DNA from: Delphinapterus leucas | Taxonomy: Eukaryota; Chordata; Mammalia; Artiodactyla; Monodontidae | Direction: 5' to 3' | Assembly: GCF_002288925.2 (NCBI RefSeq) | Contig: NW_022098043.1 | Location: 1,514,157-1,578,156, forward strand | DNA: 64,000 nt | Shown here: one piece after another, positions 10,972 to 22,056 of the stretch | How the letters are laid out: each line of letters opens with the position of its first letter | Numbering within the stretch: the first letter of the stretch is position 1 | Program-made: the position numbers and the translations under genes | The notes under the pieces: generated by a model | Told to the model about the DNA's origin: nothing | What the model saw: the letters and a program-made list of their open reading frames with translations, nothing else | The model's database searches: none

Positions 10972-11379
10972 AAAGCAGCTAAGATGTCTCATTTTAGAGA
11001 ATTTTAAAACATGGTAGAAATACCATTTCTCTCCTACAGAGAAACTTTTTAAAGCACGGATATAACTCTACGGATACTAAAGAAACATCAATAGTTTTCA
11101 AAAAGCTTCAATAAACACCCCAAGGCACAAGTGTTCAAAGTGGCCTACTAACTATCTCAGACCGTATCTCTCTTTGAAATTGCAGTCAATAGGAAAACAG
11201 AGTTCAATACACAGTGACTGACTTTTTAGTCAAAAAGGTAGATACAAAACCTTTGTGTATCTAGATTTATACTCCCTTAACCATGTTGTTACAGAATTTA
11301 AAACTTATTATTCTAACTTGCCAACTGGTTCTTTGCTGTATTTGAAGTAACTAACATTCTAGAGCATTAGGTCTCAAAG
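10972..11379. other. Unique DNA, nothing recognised
   Basis: No coding frame or repeat family recognised. Confidence 0.4.
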
Positions 11380-11865
11380 TGTGGTCTAGGAACTACTAGA
11401 GATGACGCATAGCAATGTCAGAATTACTTTTTATATTCCAAAAGTGTTATTTCCCTTTTCACTCTCATTAGCTCCAATCAGTCAATTCTCCAGAGTCTAC
11501 AGGGTATGTGATAACAAAACAGATTAAATGCAGAAGCAGATATGTGAATCCAGCTGTCTTCTATTAAACCAGACATTAAAGAGATTTGCAAAATGTAAAA
11601 CAATGCCACTCTTCTTGTTACTCTTTTTTATTTGGGGAGTTATTTTTCATTAAAAAATTTTATTTATATAACATATAATGGGTTTATTAATGTTATTTTG
11701 AAATGAATTAATATTTTTAAATGTCTATTTTAATTTGTAATATAGTAAATATCAATAGATATAAATCATACAAACAAAGCTCTTTGGGGCCCTCAATTAT
11801 ACTTCAGAGTATAAAGGGATCCTGAGGCCAAAAAGTTTGAGAACTGATAAACTAGAGAGCTTAGC
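11380..11865 (+). mobile_element. hAT DNA transposon 3' portion with imperfect terminal inverted repeats
   Basis: The left edge (GGTCTCAAAGTGTGGTC, 11370-11386) and right edge (GGCCAAAAAGTTTGAGAACTG, about 11827-11847) form an imperfect inverted repeat typical of mammalian hAT elements. The interior at 11520-11610 reads as the C-terminal end of a hAT transposase ('MQKQICESSCLLLNQTLKRF' region, frameshifted). The orientation and family agree with the relic at 7.2-8.0 kb. The two could be separate copies or parts of one. Confidence 0.55.
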
Positions 11866-11965
11866 ACACTAAGCATGAAAAAAATCAATTTATTCTCAAA
11901 GCTTTAATGGAGGTAAGGATAAAACACAAATATTATTTACTAAGAAAAATGTAGGTGATACTCAC

Positions 11966-12019
11966 CAAATGGATCTTCCATGCCACTATTAACCAGTTTA
12001 GGGAGGTGGTATATAGTTT
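11966..12019 (-). CDS. Candidate minus-strand internal coding exon, 54 bp, gene not identified
   Basis: On the minus strand a good acceptor (TTTTTTCTCTTTTTAG) is followed by 54 bp with one sensible open frame, then a strong donor (TTTG|GTGAGTATC). The frame reads TIYHLPKLVNSGMEDPF, entered with two bases of a split codon and left with one (phase 2 in, phase 1 out). I do not recognise the protein. The CpG island at 54 kb is on the right side to be its promoter. The candidate exon at 37.6 kb ends in the matching phase and would create a Glu codon at the junction. Short exons by eye are error-prone, so treat it as a lead. Confidence 0.4.
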
Positions 12020-12020
12020 C

Positions 12021-12285
12021 TAAAAAGAGAAAAAAGTAAATGATATACTTAAAATATAAAATCCATCACCTTTTATATTTCTTAAAATATAAACCCAATT
12101 CAGTAACACTGATCATAGTTTAAAACTAGAACATTATAGAAATGTACAACTTATTAAGTGAGAACATTGCCAACCGGGATTTATTTTAAGGGGGTTGAGG
12201 TACAGATATAAGTTCCCTTTCCAATCTCCATCTTGAATTTACTGGAGTGTAAGGAAAAAAGCAAGTTAAAAAAATTTTTTTTTAT
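12021..12285. other. Unique DNA next to the candidate exon
   Basis: Pyrimidine-rich on the minus strand just upstream of the acceptor. Otherwise nothing is recognised. Confidence 0.4.
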
Positions 12286-12365
12286 TTTTTAGGGAGGGGG
12301 GACAAAGGGAAAAAGGGAGGGGTGGGGAAGGGGAGAGGGAAGAAGGGAGGGAAGGAGAGAGAGCA
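12286..12365. repeat. GA-rich purine tract
   Basis: About 75 bases almost entirely G and A ('gggagggggg...gaaggagagagagc'). A mirror-like purine stretch of this sort can form triplex DNA. Confidence 0.75.
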
Positions 12366-12719
12366 GCAAAAAGCCAAATTTTTATGCAAAAAAACCCCAA
12401 ACAAACAAAACTCACAAAACTCACATAAACATCTGGGAAAGCACATGAGGATATCATAGAATGAAGGAATTGGTTTTGCCTGAGGAAAGTAGAAAGTAGT
12501 TCAGTAAGTTAAAAATGCTCAAGTATTAAAATAAAACAAAAAAATTTTGAAAAAAGTCGAATAAGTATAGATATTCAACCTCCCTCACCCTTAATCAAAA
12601 CAAGGATCGAATCTGCCCAATCTTGCTTTTTTATCTCTTTCATAGTTTTGATCCCAAGGGCACTCCTTAGTTAACAATTTGAATACTAAACTCCAATTCA
12701 GAGTCTGCTTTTCAGAGAA
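12366..12719. other. Unique DNA, nothing recognised
   Basis: No coding frame or repeat family recognised. A 5' LTR for the ERV that follows was looked for here and not found. Confidence 0.35.
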
Positions 12720-13077
12720 TATAACCTACCAACAGTGGGGGCTGGCAGTGATCTGAGAAAATTAGGACTGTGAAGGGGTTTTGGAGTTGAATCGCTCACA
12801 GACTAGATGGCACTGAGGACCCCACTGGTGGTGGTAGGTAACCCGATAATCCCTGGCACAAGGTGCTGGTACAATTCTTAAACTTTCACTAGTGGTGAAT
12901 AATGATGATCTATCTATGGACAGAATGATCTAGTTGATTGGATTGATGAGGCACTTGAAGAGTAAGGGGGAAATAACTATAATGACAATGGAATTGAATG
13001 GCTATTACTAAACTGATGCTCTAGAAGAAGATAACAAAAAGCTAAGAGTGATTAACAATCAACTCAAAGTCAAATAT

Positions 13078-13229
13078 GGGGAATTCCCTGGCAGTCCAGC
13101 GGTCAGGACTCCATGCTTTCACTGGCAAGGGCCGGGGTTCAATCCCTGGTTGGGAACTAAAATCCCACAAGCTGTGTGGCGCAGCCTAAATAAATAAGTA
13201 AGCAAGCAACAATAAGTAATTTAAAAAAA
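13078..13229 (+). mobile_element. CHR-type SINE, form C
   Basis: Inserted in the gag-like region. Target duplication AAAGTCAAATATG at about 13065 and 13230. Confidence 0.95.
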
Positions 13230-14130
13230 GAAAGTCAAATATGAACACCCCAGGGCCTCCTGGTAATTTATAAAGAGGCTCTTTTCTGTGGCAGCAGGAG
13301 AGAAAAAGCTGGAGACCAGGCCCAAGAGTTAATCAACAGAGTAGCCGAGCACCAAGGAGGGTTAACTCTCAGCCAAGGGAGGTATGCTATGCCACGTCAG
13401 GTCCCTGACTGGGAAAGAATGAGACCCTAATACATGAGATGAAGACAACTGAGTTGATGCCCCTCCAATATCTTGAATGCGACAGTGCCCTTGAAACTGC
13501 AAAAGTGGCTCACCATCTCTGTAAGAGCTAGCACTCTTACCGCACTTGAAGATAATGCAGAGGCCTCCCCACCCTGCTCAGTAAACAATGTCCCCTCAGG
13601 ATCTGCCACCTCCATGCCTCCTAACTTGTAGTAGGTCAGGGCATAACCCAGCCCAGATATTTTGTGCCTGATAAGATCACAAAGGAATTATAACCCAAGG
13701 GAGCTGCAAGACTTAGCCAGTATGTACTGGCAGGGGCTAAGTGAGAGCAAATGTGAATTCTGAGGGTGCTTGAACATCAGAACCAGAACATAAAGTTATT
13801 GATCACTCTCCGAAGATACAGGATTTAACACCCTGGCAAAAACCTCAGAATATGGTATGAACTTATCACTAGGATGGTTCCTAAAAGCTGGAAAAGTCAT
13901 GGTCCATGATAAGTAGCAATGACAAAACTGCAGTGGCAGACAGGGGAGGAAGGGATTAAAAGGCTCACTTAGTGAAGTTGGCTTGCTGAAGTGGTCAGAA
14001 AAAAGTATTATGTTCCTTGAAATGGCTGGGAGGATACTATAAGGAATGTGCTGGTGAGAGGGGCACCGGCATCATTAAGAAGTTTAAAAGCTGTTCTCCA
14101 TAGAGAATTTGTTATAAAACTAATGCCACT

Positions 14131-14488
14131 GGGACTTCCCTGGTGGTGCAGTGATTAAGAATCCGCCTGCCAATGCAGGGGACACAGCTTTGATCCCCGG
14201 TCTGGGAAGATCCCACATGCCACAGAGCAACTAAGCCCATGCGCCACAGCTACTGAGCCTGTGCTCTGTAGCCCCCGAGCCACAACTACTGAGCCTGCGT
14301 GCCACAACTACTGAAGCCCACGCACCTAGAGCCCATGCTCCACAACAAGAGAAGCCACTGCAATGAGAAGCCAGTGTACCGTAACAAAGAGCAGCCCCCG
14401 CTCGCCGCAACTGGAGAAAGCCCGCACGCAGCAATGAAGACCCAACACAACCAAAAAAAGAAAAAGATTTATAAAACAAAAAAAAACC
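14131..14488 (+). mobile_element. CHR-type SINE, form B
   Basis: Full-length copy with duplicated internal 'cacaactactgagcctg' blocks. Target duplication TAATGCCACTG at about 14120 and 14489-14499. Confidence 0.95.
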
Positions 14489-14944
14489 TAATGCCACTGA
14501 TAGCAACGGTGATGACAGGACCCTAAAACAAAGGAGACCAGGCCATGGTACTTAATGATTGAAGCCAGATGGAGACACTTACTATAAAGATCAGCAAAGT
14601 CAGAGTGGCAGTCAAAGGAATCCGACTCACAGATTTGTAGAGATAGTTAATAAAGCATGGTGTATTTGTGAAGCAAAATAGACAAGCAGCTAATAACAGC
14701 ACTTCTCTATCTGTAACATCAAAAGAAATCAGGGATGGAAGATCTGGATGCTGAGGTCAGTCCCCTCAATAAAAAAATATCAGAATCCATGCCCAGTGTC
14801 TGAACCTGAGCCAGTTTCAGATCCTGACCCCTTTGACTGAAGGAGGCCAGGTACCCAAGAGAAAAGAACCTGCAACACCAAAGCAAGTATAACAATTCCC
14901 TGAGAAACCTATGGCCTAAGAGACCCATGTACTATAGGTCTTAT

Positions 14945-15300
14945 GGACTCCATACTCAGAAGGTCCCTGCACTTGAAGTTTAATGCTCTGCAGTCACTGT
15001 CTTAAAATTCTTAATCATTTTATCTATGAATTTCTGCTCCATAAGTGAAATCTGAGGGGAAAAATGAAGCATGTGCTGGGGGCTTGAAGCCTCAGCTCAC
15101 ACACAGTCCACCTCTTCCTGTCTTCCCAGGAGTGGCCTCTTGGCCACTCCCTCTGGTCCCAGCTGGCCATCCTTTCCCTGCCTGGGCTAGGAGTGCCACG
15201 TACTTTTGGTGGGCGATTTTTCTTGCCCACTCTCAATCCAGGTGTATTCAGCATGCAAATTATGTAGTCAGCTCTGTCTACGGTCATTTACTCAGGTAAC
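14945..15300. repeat. Probable ancient interspersed repeat within the ERV
   Basis: The part 'tttaatgctctgcagtcactgtcttaaaattcttaatcatttt' and the later 'gcaaattatgtagtcagctctg' recall a medium-copy mammalian repeat whose name I cannot give. The compositional change supports an insertion between the gag-like and protease-like parts. Confidence 0.4.
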
Positions 15301-15319
15301 TGTAAACTGTGTAAACGGG

Positions 15320-16310
15320 AATGCTAACATTTTAAGGACAGGTTGACATTGACACCTGGAGTCTGGAAGTATAATCATGGACTTATGAGGACCAGGAAAT
15401 AAACTGAGCCCTGGCCAAGATCCAGTTCACGATGGGCCCACTGGGTGTGTGAACCATCCTGGTGGTCACTTCCCTGGACCCTGAATGTATAATTGAAATA
15501 GACATACCTGGAAGTTAGTGAGTCCTTGGCCTATGGGATAGGAGTTATACTGGGGAAGGCAAAGTGGAAGGAAGCCTCTAAAGGTGGGTGCCCCATCCCA
15601 CCTTCCAAGATAATAAACACAAAAGAAAACAATATTGTATTCTGGGGGAAAGAGAGGGGAGATGGCAGAAATTAGTGCTACACCCCCAGAGGAGGCAGGA
15701 TTCACCAGTGTGGTCCCGGCAGAAACCAGATAAATCCTAGAGGAAGGTAGATTACCACAAACTCAATCTAATAGTAGCCACAACTGCAGCTGCCATGCCA
15801 GATGTGGTATGTTTGCTAGAGCCAATCAACACAGCCCCAGGAGCAGAGTACACTGTCAAAGATCGAAGGAATAAGTTCTTTTTCTCTTTCTTATCCCTTC
15901 AAGAAAGTAGGATCAGAAACAATTCACATTCACATGGAATGGATTATAGCATACTTTTACAGGACCATGTCAATTTTGCCACTGTCTCATGTAATACAGT
16001 CCTATGATAATACAGACTTCTTGTAGAATATCACACTGACCTACTATATTAATAACATCATGCTAATTGGGCCAGATGAACAGGAGGTGGATAGCACACT
16101 GAAGGCCTTGACGGAACACATGGACTCCAGAGGGTGAAAGATAAATGCTACAGAGATTCAGGCACCCATTCATCAGTAAAATTTTTATAGGCCCAGTAGT
16201 CAGGGGCTTGATAAAACATGCCATTCAAGTAAAGGCATCCAAGTAACCAACTGCATCTTGCACCTCCCACCATTAAGAGGGAAGCATGACACCCAAGAAT
16301 ACTGCTCTGG
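15320..16310 (+). pseudogene. ERV-L-like protease/reverse transcriptase region, decayed
   Basis: After a protease-like stretch, plus-strand frames from about 15795 follow the order of retroviral RT with a frameshift near 15900. The catalytic tetrad normally Y-x-D-D reads YINN at 16045-16056, so both catalytic aspartates are lost, followed by the framework IMLIGPDEQEVDSTLKALTE. A stop follows at about 16135. The enzyme is dead. Confidence 0.65.
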
Positions 16311-17020
16311 CTTTTATTTCAGGTGACACAAAAAGTTACCAGTTTCCAGAACAGTAAAGGACTCTGCAGGTCTGGATGTTGAGGCAAACAATCTGGCAAA
16401 TGCTATGGTATTATGGCAAGCCCCAGTGGGAGAATCACTATGCAGACCCCTGGGATCTGGAGCAAGGCCATTCCATTTTCAGTGGAAAATTGTATGCCTT
16501 TTGCAAAACAACTCCTGGCATGCTACTGGGTCCTAGCAGATATAGAACACCTGATGATGTGACACCAAGTGACCATTTATCCAGAATCACGCACCATGAC
16601 CTAGGTTCTATGAGACATACCAAGTCATAGGGTTGGGTGGACCCAGCAATAATTCAGCATTAAGATGAAGGTGATACATCCAGTATCTAGCACAAGTAGG
16701 ACCAGAAGTCACGAGCATGAGCAGATAGCCCAAACCCTCATATCATCTACCATTGTTGCAAAGTGCCCCTTCATTAGCATATACCTTTGGCCATACTGGG
16801 GGGCCCTCACAGCCAGCTGACAAAAGGAAAAACCCTCACCTTCTTCACAGATGGCTGTTAACTGGGTCCAAGTCAAAAATGGACAGTGGTTGCACCACAG
16901 CCTCACTCAGGGGTGGCACTGAAGGACAGTGCCCAATGGGCAGAGCTTTGGGCAGACTGTCTGCTTTGTGCAGACAAAGAATTGGTTTGAGGTTAAAATA
17001 TATGTGGACTCACAGGTAAA
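16310..17020 (+). pseudogene. ERV-L-like RT connection and RNase H region, decayed
   Basis: The longest open piece (16376-16630) matches the connection segment after RT. An RNase H-type start (FFTDG) is readable at about 16838-16852 and is followed at once by a stop. Frames shift repeatedly. Confidence 0.55.
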
Positions 17021-17029
17021 TGTCCTGAT

Positions 17030-18035
17030 GTGCTGGTCAGGGGGCATAAAAGGAGAACGATTAGAAAATTAGAGGGAAAAAAAAAGAAAATTAGGGGAAG
17101 GAGGTCTTAAGGTAGAGGCACGTGGGAGGATACAAGAATAGACAAGAAGAATTTGAAGATCTTCATATCACATGTTAACAGTCATCAGAGAACATCTACC
17201 ATGAAAAAAGCACAAAACAACCAAATAGACAATGACTCAACCAGTTTACATCAGCCATCTTTTGTCATGGCCTCCCCAGTGCTAGAAAAATGAGCACCTG
17301 AAAGAAGGTGGTCATGTGGCAGAGATATACTCTATGCATAGACAACAGTATGAAGTCCTACTTAGCAAGTATGCTCTAGCTACTGATGCCACCAAGAGCC
17401 CGAATGGCCAGCAACAGAGACAAACACAAAGCTTCCAGTATGACATCTTTCAAGGAAACCTACCAGCCTTTGGATGGCAAGTTGACTGTATTTGGCCCCT
17501 TCCACCCTGAAAAGGTGAACAAGTTATTCTGAAAGAAACAGGGTGACTTCCCTGGTGGTCCAGCTGTTAAGGCTCCATGCTCCCAATGCAGATGGCCCGG
17601 GTCTGATCCCTGGTCAGGGAACTAGATCCCTCATGCTGCAACAAAGATCCTGCATGCTGTAACTAAGACCTGGAGCAGCCAAATTAATTAATTAATTAAA
17701 AAAAAAAAGAAGGAAATAGGGACATATTCTGGCTGTACATTTGCCTTTCCTGCCCTCAGGGCTACAGTGAACAGTACATGAGAGTTAAGGAAATGTTTAA
17801 TCTACCAGTAAGCATCATCCTACATAACATCATTTCATGACAAGGGACCCACTCTGTAGTAAAGTAAGTGCAAGAGAGGGCCTAGGACCATGGGATCTAC
17901 TGGTGGCATATATACAACAACACCTAGAAGCTGCTACCCTAAAAGAGCACTGGAATGGCCTGATGAAGGCACAGCTGAAGCACCAACTCAATGACGTATT
18001 TTATGACAAAAGAGTACCATCTTCCAGGGTGTAAT
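17030..18035 (+). pseudogene. ERV-L-like integrase region, decayed
   Basis: A frame around 17316-17510 contains GWQVDCIWPLPP, which fits the start of the integrase catalytic core (normally W-x-x-D). After a SINE, 17837-18034 contains LKEHWNGLMKAQLKHQL, the region around the last acidic residue of the core. At the aligned position the text reads EHWNG. Stops and a SINE interrupt it. Confidence 0.6.
17544..17709 (+). mobile_element. CHR-type SINE, form C
   Basis: Inserted in the integrase relic. Flanked by GAAAGAAACAGGG and GAAGGAAATAGGG. Confidence 0.92.
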
Positions 18036-18119
18036 ATATACATCAAATCAAAGACCTTTATATGCTAGTGGTCTTCAAAACAGGAGAAATACATGGATGT
18101 GAGAAATGGGGTGGGGGTG

Positions 18120-18440
18120 GGTGGGTAGAAATAGCATACCCTGTTTATTATCAATCCCAAAGACCCACCTGGGGAATTTTTGTTTCCTATCTCTGCAACT
18201 CTGGGTTCTGCAGAGTTAAAGATCTTGGTCACCAAAAAAGGAACACTTCCACAGGAGACAAGAGTCCCAAGAGGCTATAAGCTACAGCTGTCACCTGGGC
18301 ATTGTGGAGTCCTTGTATCCAGGGATCATCAGGCAAGAAGAGGAACTATCATCCTGGTAGGGGTAACTAATCCTCATTATCAGAAAGAGGGTTGCTATTC
18401 CACACCACAATGATAATATATTTAAAATTCAGATGATCTA
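18120..18440 (+). pseudogene. ERV-L-like dUTPase region, decayed
   Basis: An open piece (18180-18413) reads as a dUTPase-type beta-barrel segment, with PRGYKLQLSPGHCGVLVSRD resembling the family's substrate-binding strand and the conserved Gly/Val stretch. Its position directly after integrase is diagnostic of ERV-L elements. The frame is shifted from the upstream one. Confidence 0.6.
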
Positions 18441-18740
18441 CTTTGGTGCCTACTGGTATTCTCTTTCCCAATTCTGACAGTACAGTAAACAGACAAGTTG
18501 GAAACTCTAACCTGAGAAAAGCATGGTAACCAGTGGTTCAGATCCCTCAGGAATGAGGGTTTGGGTCATACCACTAAGTAAAGCCATTGAGACTGGCAGA
18601 GATGGTAGCTGAGGGCAAGGGGAATCTGAAATGGAGAGTGGAAAGAGGTAACAATTATTAGTTGTAACCCTGAGACCAACAGTTGCAGCAGCAGGAGAGA
18701 AAGTATTAATCTTCCTCTTCTAAATATTCCCCAGGAAGAG

Positions 18741-19019
18741 AGGCCCTCCAGCTACTCTCTCAACATATATAAAGAAGTAGATGAGACGAATGAAAATGAT
18801 GCAAAATACCAAAACTTACGGGATGCAGCTAAAGCAGTGCTTAGAGGGAAATTTATAGCTGTAAATACTACATTAAAAAAGAAGAAAGATCTGAAATCAA
18901 CAACACAATAGTTTACTGTAAGATAATAGAAGAAAAACAAAATAAATCAAAAGGAAGAAAATAATAAGGATTAGAGTGGAAATTAATGAAATAGAAAATA
19001 GAAAAATTAACTCAAGATA
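18741..19019 (+). mobile_element. LINE-1 ORF2 fragment
   Basis: Reads like the L1 ORF2 region between endonuclease and RT (NDAKYQNLRDAAKAVLRG, about 18790-18850). It joins the ERV end abruptly with no LTR. Confidence 0.75.
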
Positions 19020-19165
19020 GGACTTCCCTGGTGGTCCAGTGGTTAAGACTCCACACTTCCACTGCAGGGGGCATGGGTTTGATCCCTGGTCAGGGAACTA
19101 AGATCCCACATGCTGCACGGTGTGGCCAAAAAATAAAGTAAATAAAATTTAATTTAATTTAAAAG
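19020..19165 (+). mobile_element. CHR-type SINE, form C
   Basis: Head 'aggacttccctggtggtcc', B-box-like GGTTTGATCC, AT-rich tail. Sits between two L1 pieces. Confidence 0.92.
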
Positions 19166-19998
19166 GTACTTTGAAAAAACTAACTCAAAATAGATAAAAG
19201 ACCTAAATGTAGGAGCTAAAACTAGAAAGCTCTTAAAAGAAAACATAGGCATAAATTTATGACCTTGGATTAGGCAATGGTTTCTTAGTTATGACACCAA
19301 AAGAAAAAAATAGATAAACTTGACATTATCCAAATTAAAAACAGAAAATAACAAGTGTTAGGAGGATGTGGAGAAATTAGAACACTTGTGCATTAGTGGT
19401 GGGAATATAAAATGATGCAGCTGCTGGGAAAACAGAATGGTACTTCCTCAAAAAATTTTTAAATTAAAAACAATTACCACATGATTCATCAAGTCTACCC
19501 CTGGGTATATACCCCAAAGAATTGAAAGCAGGAAATCAAACAGGTATTTGTACACCTATGTTCACAGCAGCATTATTGACAATAGCCAAAAGGTGGAAAC
19601 AATCCAAATATTCATCAGTGGGTGAATAGGTAAATAAAATGTGGTATGTATTATTCAGCCTTAATAAGGAATGAAATTCCGACATATACTACAACATGGA
19701 TGATTATGCTAACTGAAATAAGCCAGACACAAAAGGATAAATATTGTATGACTGCACTTCCATGAAGTACCCATACAGAGTAGAGAGTTGGATGGCGGTT
19801 GCCAGGGGTAGGGGGAGGAGTTGTTTAATGGGTAGAGTTTTAGTTTGGGAAGATGAAAAAGTTCTGTAAATGGATGGTAGTAACAGCTGCACAACAATGT
19901 GAATGTATTTAATGGCACTGAACTGTACCCTTAAAAAATGTTAAAATGGTAAACTTTATATTATGTATATTTTACTATAATTAAAAAAAAAAAAAGAA
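19166..19998 (+). mobile_element. LINE-1 3' end, older subfamily
   Basis: ORF2 C-terminal wording with stops, a 3' UTR ('ggcggttgccaggggtaggggga') and poly(A) at 19982-19995. It may belong to the same insertion as 18741-19019 with an internal deletion. Confidence 0.85.
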
Positions 19999-20850
19999 AA
20001 TGCCTGAATCTTGGTAAGTACAGTGAGTTTTATGGCATTTTAACTTGCCTGATTCCCATCTCCCTCTCCTCCCCTAGCTTTCTGGCAGCCTTGAAAACCA
20101 AGAGCCTCACAACATTAGTTATTAAAACCAGCAGCCTAGAAACCACTGGAGGGGGCAGAACAAATTTGGAGCTCCCCAAAAACCCCATCCCCAGAGAACT
20201 GTTACTATCTGATCTGATTAGCACCAAGAAGTTCCATTCTCAGAGTTACTTTATTTGAGCTGACTCAGAGCTTGTTGTGTGTGAACAACCTTATCCTTAG
20301 CACATTTTTCAAAAATAATCAGTGGCAACTGTTTAACATCCCAACTGCCTAAGGCAGTGATGATACCAGTTTGGGCTAACAGGACACTGACCAAAAAATT
20401 TGAATGTTCAGGAATGAGACGTCTATAAGGGGCTTTGAAAAGCTGACATATTCTTGGATGCCTAGAAGGACACATGCATTTATGGGCTCAGGGAAAGGCT
20501 TAAGAAGGCCCTAATCTCTCACCTCTGGGTGACCTTGAGGTTCTGTGCAAGCAGAAAGTGATGGCTAAGGCAAAGTTGTAAATTGCCTGCAGGAACATTG
20601 ATGGCATACTGCAATATACACAGAGTACCCTCGGCAAAGGCTAGAAAACGTATTGGTTCAAGGCATTTAAGGAAATTTCTGTCTAATCATTAGCTAACCA
20701 CTAAGTCAACCAAGCAGACACTTCAACGTCTGCACAAAACAAAGAATACAGGCTCTACAGATTTAGTCCAGGGAAGTCACTCAACAAACAGCAATGAGAA
20801 ACCCACAGGAAGGAGGGGAATCTGATTTGCAGACTTGCCACATTATTTTA

Positions 20851-21184
20851 TTTTATTTTAATTTTTAAAAAGATTTATTTATCATTTTATTTATTTTATT
20901 CTATTTATTTTTGGCTGTGTCGGGTCTTAGTTGCGGCACATGGGATCTTTCGTTGTGGCGCGCAGGCTTCTCTCTAGTTGTGGCGTGTAGGTTCCAGAGC
21001 GTGTGGGTTCTGTAGTTTGCAGCACACAGGCTCTCTAGTTGAGGCGTGTGAGCTCAGTAGCCGTGGCGCACAGGCTCAGTTGCCCCACGGCATGTGGGAA
21101 TCTTAGTTCCCTGACCAGAGATCAAACCTGCGTCCCCTTCAATGTAAGGCAGATTCCTCACCACTGGACCACCAGGGAAGTCCT
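20851..21184 (-). mobile_element. CHR-type SINE, form C, long (first of two at one site)
   Basis: Reverse copy. Target repeat GCCACATTATTTTA at 20837-20850. A copy starting GCCACATTATT follows at 21185. Confidence 0.94.
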
Positions 21185-21195
21185 GCCACATTATT

Positions 21196-21408
21196 ATTAT
21201 TATTTTTCTTTTTGCGGTACGTGGGCCTCTCACTGCTGTGGCCTCTCCCGTTGCAGAGCAACAGGCTCCGGACGCGCAGGCCCAGCGGCCATGGCTCAGG
21301 GGCCCAGCCGCTCCGTGGCATGTGGGATCTTCCCAGACCAGGGCACGAACCCGCGTCCCCTGCATCAGCAGGCGGACTCCTAACCACTGTGCCACCAAGG
21401 AAGCCCCC
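21196..21408 (-). mobile_element. CHR-type SINE, form A (second of two at one site)
   Basis: Reverse copy with a (TTA)n tail. Flanked by the second and third GCCACATTATT copies (21185-21195 and 21409-21419). Confidence 0.94.
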
Positions 21409-21556
21409 GCCACATTATTTTAAATGCTCACTTTTCAATACAAAAATGAGACACATCAACAGGAAAGTATGGTGCATATATAGGAGGAAGAAAGCAATCA
21501 GTAAAACTGTATCTGAGGAAGCCTAGATGTTGGACTTAATAGACAAGGACTTTTTA

Positions 21557-21867
21557 AAAAATTAATTATTTTATTTTTTTTGGCTGCATTGGGGTCTTCG
21601 TTGCTGTGCGTGGGCTTTCTCTAGTTGCGGCGAGTGGGGGCTACTCTTTGTTGTGGTGTGTGGGCTTCTCATTGCGGTGGCTTCTCTTGTTGCGGAGCAC
21701 GGGCTCTAGGAGCGCAGGCTTCAGTAGTTGTGGCATGCGGGCTCAGTAGTTGTGGCACACGGGCTTAGTTGCTCCACAGCATGTGGGATCTTCCCAGACC
21801 AGGGCTCGACCCCATGTCCCCTGCATTGGCAGGCGGATTCTTAACCACTGCACCACCAGGGAAGCCC
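21557..21867 (-). mobile_element. CHR-type SINE, form B
   Basis: Reverse copy. Target duplication AGACAAGGACTTTTTAAA / AGACAAAGACTTTAAA. Confidence 0.93.
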
Positions 21868-21911
21868 TAGACAAAGACTTTAAATAAGGTATTATAAATA
21901 TTACAAAGAAG

Positions 21912-22010
21912 GGAATTCCCTGGCGGTCCAGTGGTTAGGACTCTGCGCTTTCACTGCAGAGGTCCCAGGTTTGATCCCTGGTCTGGGAACTAAGAACACA
22001 CAAGCAAAAA
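21912..22010 (+). mobile_element. CHR-type SINE, form C, 3'-truncated
   Basis: Head and B-box part are present. The copy stops after 'ctgggaactaagaacacacaagc' with little tail. Confidence 0.85.
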
Positions 22011-22056
22011 TTCAAAGAACTAAAGGGAACCATGCCTAAAGAATTAAAGTATGAGG

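Larger units (their letters stand above)
12720..14930 (+). pseudogene. ERV-L-like gag region, decayed
   Basis: Fragmentary plus-strand frames include a short coiled-coil-like run near 13020-13075 (LEEDNKKLRVINNQLK) and charged, helix-rich pieces after it, as expected for the gag of this class. Two SINEs split it. No usable open frame remains. The assignment rests mainly on position upstream of pol. Confidence 0.45.
12720..18740 (+). mobile_element. Degenerate ERV-L-like endogenous retrovirus, internal region
   Basis: The order of decayed segments is gag-like, protease-like, RT, RNase H, integrase, dUTPase. A dUTPase placed after integrase, and no recognisable env, is the hallmark of the ERV-L class. 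All frames carry multiple stops and shifts, and no flanking LTR pair was recognised. SINEs at 13078, 14131 and 17544 and an older repeat at about 14945-15300 interrupt it. It is an old, inert copy. Confidence 0.7.
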
